NCBI RefSeq assembly: GCF_009870125.1
Contig: NC_046680.1
Location: forward strand, 12,791,501 to 12,855,500
Direction: 5' to 3'
DNA length: 64,000 nt
From: Drosophila pseudoobscura
Taxonomy: Eukaryota > Arthropoda > Insecta > Diptera > Drosophilidae
Part shown: positions 61,522 to 64,000 of the stretch, piece after piece
Layout: the number at the start of each line of letters is the position of its first letter
Position numbering within the stretch: position 1 is the stretch's first letter
Notes under the pieces: generated by a model
Database searches by the model: none
Seen by the model: the letters and a program-made list of their open reading frames with translations, nothing else
What the model was told of the DNA's origin: nothing
Made by a program: the position numbers and the translations under genes

Positions 61522-64000
61522 ATGGCCATGCCGGAGAACCCTCAGTTTCCCGAGGTCAACTTAGATCAACTACTGGGTCCGTCCGCTAGCGAGGGCACGT
61601 TCCTGGCCCCGTATCGGCATGCTTCGATATCCAAAATCAACACAATCACCCAGTCTAAGCGTCGCCGGCTGTCCGAGCGGATTTGCGACAGCGATGAGTT
61701 GATACGGAAAGTGAAACAGCTGCAGAGCCACAACCAACAACTGACCGACACGCAGCGGACAGCCAAGGAGGTGACCGATCTGTACACGACAGAAAAGCAG
61801 CAAAGGATAGAGCTGGAGAAGCATTGTCAAGAGCTCGAAGGGCGCTGCAGCCAGCTGGAAATAAAACTGGACGCTCAAGTCACCAACTGTGAGAATCTGG
61901 AGGAGGATCTGAAGGTCAGGGCCCTACCGATGGCTGCTAAAGACCTGGTCGAGGCCTACATGCAACTCGCACACAGAGTAGGCGACGATGCCGGGCTGTC
62001 ACGACGTGAGCAAAATATAATGAAAAAAGTCAGAGACTACTGCAAGTCGGCAAAGATTGTTGTCGCAGAACTAAAAAGTCCTAACCCGAAAGCAAAGCGA
62101 AAAGGCATCACCCAAACAATGAAAACTCAATCCACACAAACTTCGACAAAGCCGAAGACCAGTATGTGTTCCGTTGGTGTGCAGATCACGAATCTGGTGG
62201 AGACACGCAATCAGGGGACGCAGCATAAGAAATCCACGACCACACGAGGAACCACTACGGCCGCCTTCATCAAGTACCGCGATGTGGGTACATGCTTTCC
62301 AGAACCGAAGCCCGCGCCGAATGTGCGCCAAATCCTAGATGAGATGTTATCCTGGCACAGACCCGCTGTCGCCATGCCCCTAAGCCCCATAATGGAACCT
62401 CCGCTTGTGGTGGAGGACATCATCCCCAAGAAATCCACCGTAAATATTGGCACCTGCACCATGCTTTGCAATGTGCACCGAGAGATCGACTTCATGCCTG
62501 TGGTGCCGTCACAGATCAAGGTCTCCACATCTCGGCCACCCTCGCGCACCATGTTTGAAAGTGTGAAGGATGAGGCATTGGCGGGGGGCACCGTGCCGTC
62601 TGGCAACGCCAAGGAGTTTCGGGAGATTCTTAACTTTCTACCTCAAAACCAAAGCTGCCTCGCTAACCTGCCGCCCCAGGCCTTCGATGAGCTATGGCAT
62701 GTTATTGGCCAAATGGTTCTGTGTCTGCTACACAGGGGATCGAACCCTCCGCTGTCACCGCCGCCCAGCATTAAGCAAATGGACTTTACAAGTTGGCTCT
62801 ACGCGCTCTATGAGGGCACACTGACTCATCCGGTGATTGAAAAGCAGCGTAAACCGGATCATGCCTCCAGCACAAGCAGCAAAAAAGGTCTCCTTGCGAT
62901 ATTTTTTCGATTACATGATTTAACTCAACGCGCTTTCTTTACAGATAACTACGAGTCGGGCACAGATTGCATGGGAATGGATGTTGGCACTGATCCTATG
63001 GACATAATCGCAGAATCGTCCAACATCAGCATCGGAGGAGAGCTCACGCCGATACATCTGCCACCGAAGCCACCGCAAGAACGAAAGAAAAAGTCAAGAA
63101 AACGCAAAGCGTCTTCGATTCTGAAGCCAATCCCCAAGCGAAAGATTGTGCATGATGAAGCAGCAGTGGAGCAAGCACTACCCCAAATGGCCAATGAACT
63201 AATGGAAATGCACCAGAAAGTGGAGTCGCCAGCTCCAGAGACGGCGATTCAATTTATAAGCAATCTGAACACCTTCAACATGCCCTACTGTGATAATTTA
63301 GACTTTGATTTGGACTTGGAAGAGCGGTATTTGCTTCGTTTATTGTCGACCAATGGCCATAACATGCGAAGGACAGTGGAAAGTGACAAGGATGTGGAAC
63401 ATTCAGAAAGAAATCCGCGGCCGCCACCTCAATACGAACTCAATGATAATGAGAATCGTACCACGAACACAGATTCCGTCCCAGCGAAATTCAATCCGAA
63501 AGTCTCCAGTGCTGAAGAAAATTCTCTGGAAGAGCCGCAGTCAGAGCAAAAAGAACTCGATGGCAATGTGGAGGATGCTACGACCGACACAGATTCCTTG
63601 CCAGGTGAATGCAATCATCAAGTCTTCAGTGATGAAGAAACTTCTGTGGAACAGCTGCCGCCACCTCAAAAAGAACTCAATGAGAATGACGACATCCTCA
63701 TGAGTAACTCAGATATATTGCTGGGGGAATGCGTCAAGGATAAGGATATGCCATCTTTCGAAAATTACAGAGAGGAATGGGAAGAAGCAAAAACAGCAGC
63801 AGATCCACCAAAACCAGCAACGCCAGTGCACGCAAATTTACATTTGGAGCTATTCGGCAGCGAGTCAGAATCCGAGGCGGATGCAAGCGATGCGCAGCTG
63901 CATTGGGATTCGTTGAATTTCGGTTGTAGCAACAGCGAGGGATCGGAAATTCTAGTTATAGATGAAGGAAGTTCCCCGATATCACAATCCCCGATATCAC
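61522..64000 (+). CDS. Large coiled-coil protein, 5' part only (possibly Ice1, little elongation complex)
   Basis: Exon 1 61522-62887 and exon 2 from 62945, still open at the window end; 807 codons visible. Start MAMPENPQFPEVNLDQLLG follows a short leader (in-frame ATGs at 61522 and 61528). A basic patch (QSKRRRL) precedes a coiled coil at about 55-130 (RKVKQLQSHNQQL, QQRIELEKHCQELEGRCSQ). The middle is Thr/Pro-rich and disordered with TQTMKTQSTQTSTKP-like runs. A 35-residue basic stretch (PPKPPQERKKKSRKRK) follows, then an acidic region with a 39-40 codon tandem repeat. The architecture and chromosomal neighbourhood fit Ice1 (snRNA-gene transcription), but I cannot confirm that by sequence motif. 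No catalytic domain is visible. Confidence 0.8.
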   Translation, partial: MAMPENPQFPEVNLDQLLGPSASEGTFLAPYRHASISKINTITQSKRRRLSERICDSDELIRKVKQLQSHNQQLTDTQRTAKEVTDLYTTEKQQRIELEKHCQELEGRCSQLEIKLDAQVTNCENLEEDLKVRALPMAAKDLVEAYMQLAHRVGDDAGLSRREQNIMKKVRDYCKSAKIVVAELKSPNPKAKRKGITQTMKTQSTQTSTKPKTSMCSVGVQITNLVETRNQGTQHKKSTTTRGTTTAAFIKYRDVGTCFPEPKPAPNVRQILDEMLSWHRPAVAMPLSPIMEPPLVVEDIIPKKSTVNIGTCTMLCNVHREIDFMPVVPSQIKVSTSRPPSRTMFESVKDEALAGGTVPSGNAKEFREILNFLPQNQSCLANLPPQAFDELWHVIGQMVLCLLHRGSNPPLSPPPSIKQMDFTSWLYALYEGTLTHPVIEKQRKPDHASSTSSKKGLLAIFFRLHDLTQRAFFTDNYESGTDCMGMDVGTDPMDIIAESSNISIGGELTPIHLPPKPPQERKKKSRKRKASSILKPIPKRKIVHDEAAVEQALPQMANELMEMHQKVESPAPETAIQFISNLNTFNMPYCDNLDFDLDLEERYLLRLLSTNGHNMRRTVESDKDVEHSERNPRPPPQYELNDNENRTTNTDSVPAKFNPKVSSAEENSLEEPQSEQKELDGNVEDATTDTDSLPGECNHQVFSDEETSVEQLPPPQKELNENDDILMSNSDILLGECVKDKDMPSFENYREEWEEAKTAADPPKPATPVHANLHLELFGSESESEADASDAQLHWDSLNFGCSNSEGSEILVIDEGSSPISQSPIS
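63436..63780 (+). repeat. Tandem 39-40 codon repeat in the coiled-coil gene
   Basis: Units begin GAACTC at 63436, 63553 and 63673 (periods 117 and 120 bp, frame kept). Each reads EL[ND]xN..., then TDS[VL]P or SDILLGEC, and copies 1-2 end near xPPPQK/PQSEQK. The third is partial. Confidence 0.8.

Overview
The window is nuclear DNA of a Drosophila species. The genes have short introns (55-70 bp) mixed with kilobase introns, Drosophila-type TATA, Inr and DRE promoter motifs, and AATAAA polyadenylation signals. One gene is recognisable along its whole length as the odorant receptor Or59a, at the same 379-residue length as in D. melanogaster. The set Or59a, focadhesin, Mtmr6 and eIF2B-delta suggests distal 2R of D. 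melanogaster (Muller element C). A DINE/mini-me-like element at the left edge would fit the obscura group, but that placement is only an inference.

Layout. 1-7.9 kb is gene-poor and carries a non-autonomous Helitron-like element at 431-1575. 7.9-11 kb holds Or59a (+) converging on an intronless 517-residue protein of unknown function (-). 11-29.6 kb has no complete gene; two candidate 5' exons (19.6 and 25.4 kb), each next to promoter-like sequence, could splice in frame to the gene at 29.6 kb. 29.6-39.6 kb is a cluster of secreted-protein genes: two tandem + strand genes that share a final-exon motif, with an MBF2-family secreted gene nested antisense in the 4.6-kb intron of the second. 39.6-44.7 kb is intergenic.

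44.7-64 kb is a dense housekeeping block: focadhesin (+), the phosphoinositide phosphatase Mtmr6 (+) with two alternative first coding exons and a degenerate C-terminal FYVE finger, translation factor eIF2B-delta (-), a small single-membrane-span protein (+), and the first two exons of a large coiled-coil protein that runs off the right edge (+; possibly Ice1). Exact DRE octamers (TATCGATA) lie between these genes, as expected of constitutive promoters, whereas Or59a and the long secreted-protein gene have TATA-type promoters.

The points most worth following up are the tandem secreted paralogues with the IPI[S/G]xLR motif and the nested MBF2 gene, the alternative N-termini and possible FYVE-less isoform of Mtmr6, a duplicated 80-bp block beside Mtmr6's second first exon, two perfect hairpins in one intron, and a 39-40 codon tandem repeat in the last gene. 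No tRNA, rRNA, CRISPR array or bacterial-type feature was seen. All exon boundaries come from GT/AG sites and reading frame, not from transcripts.
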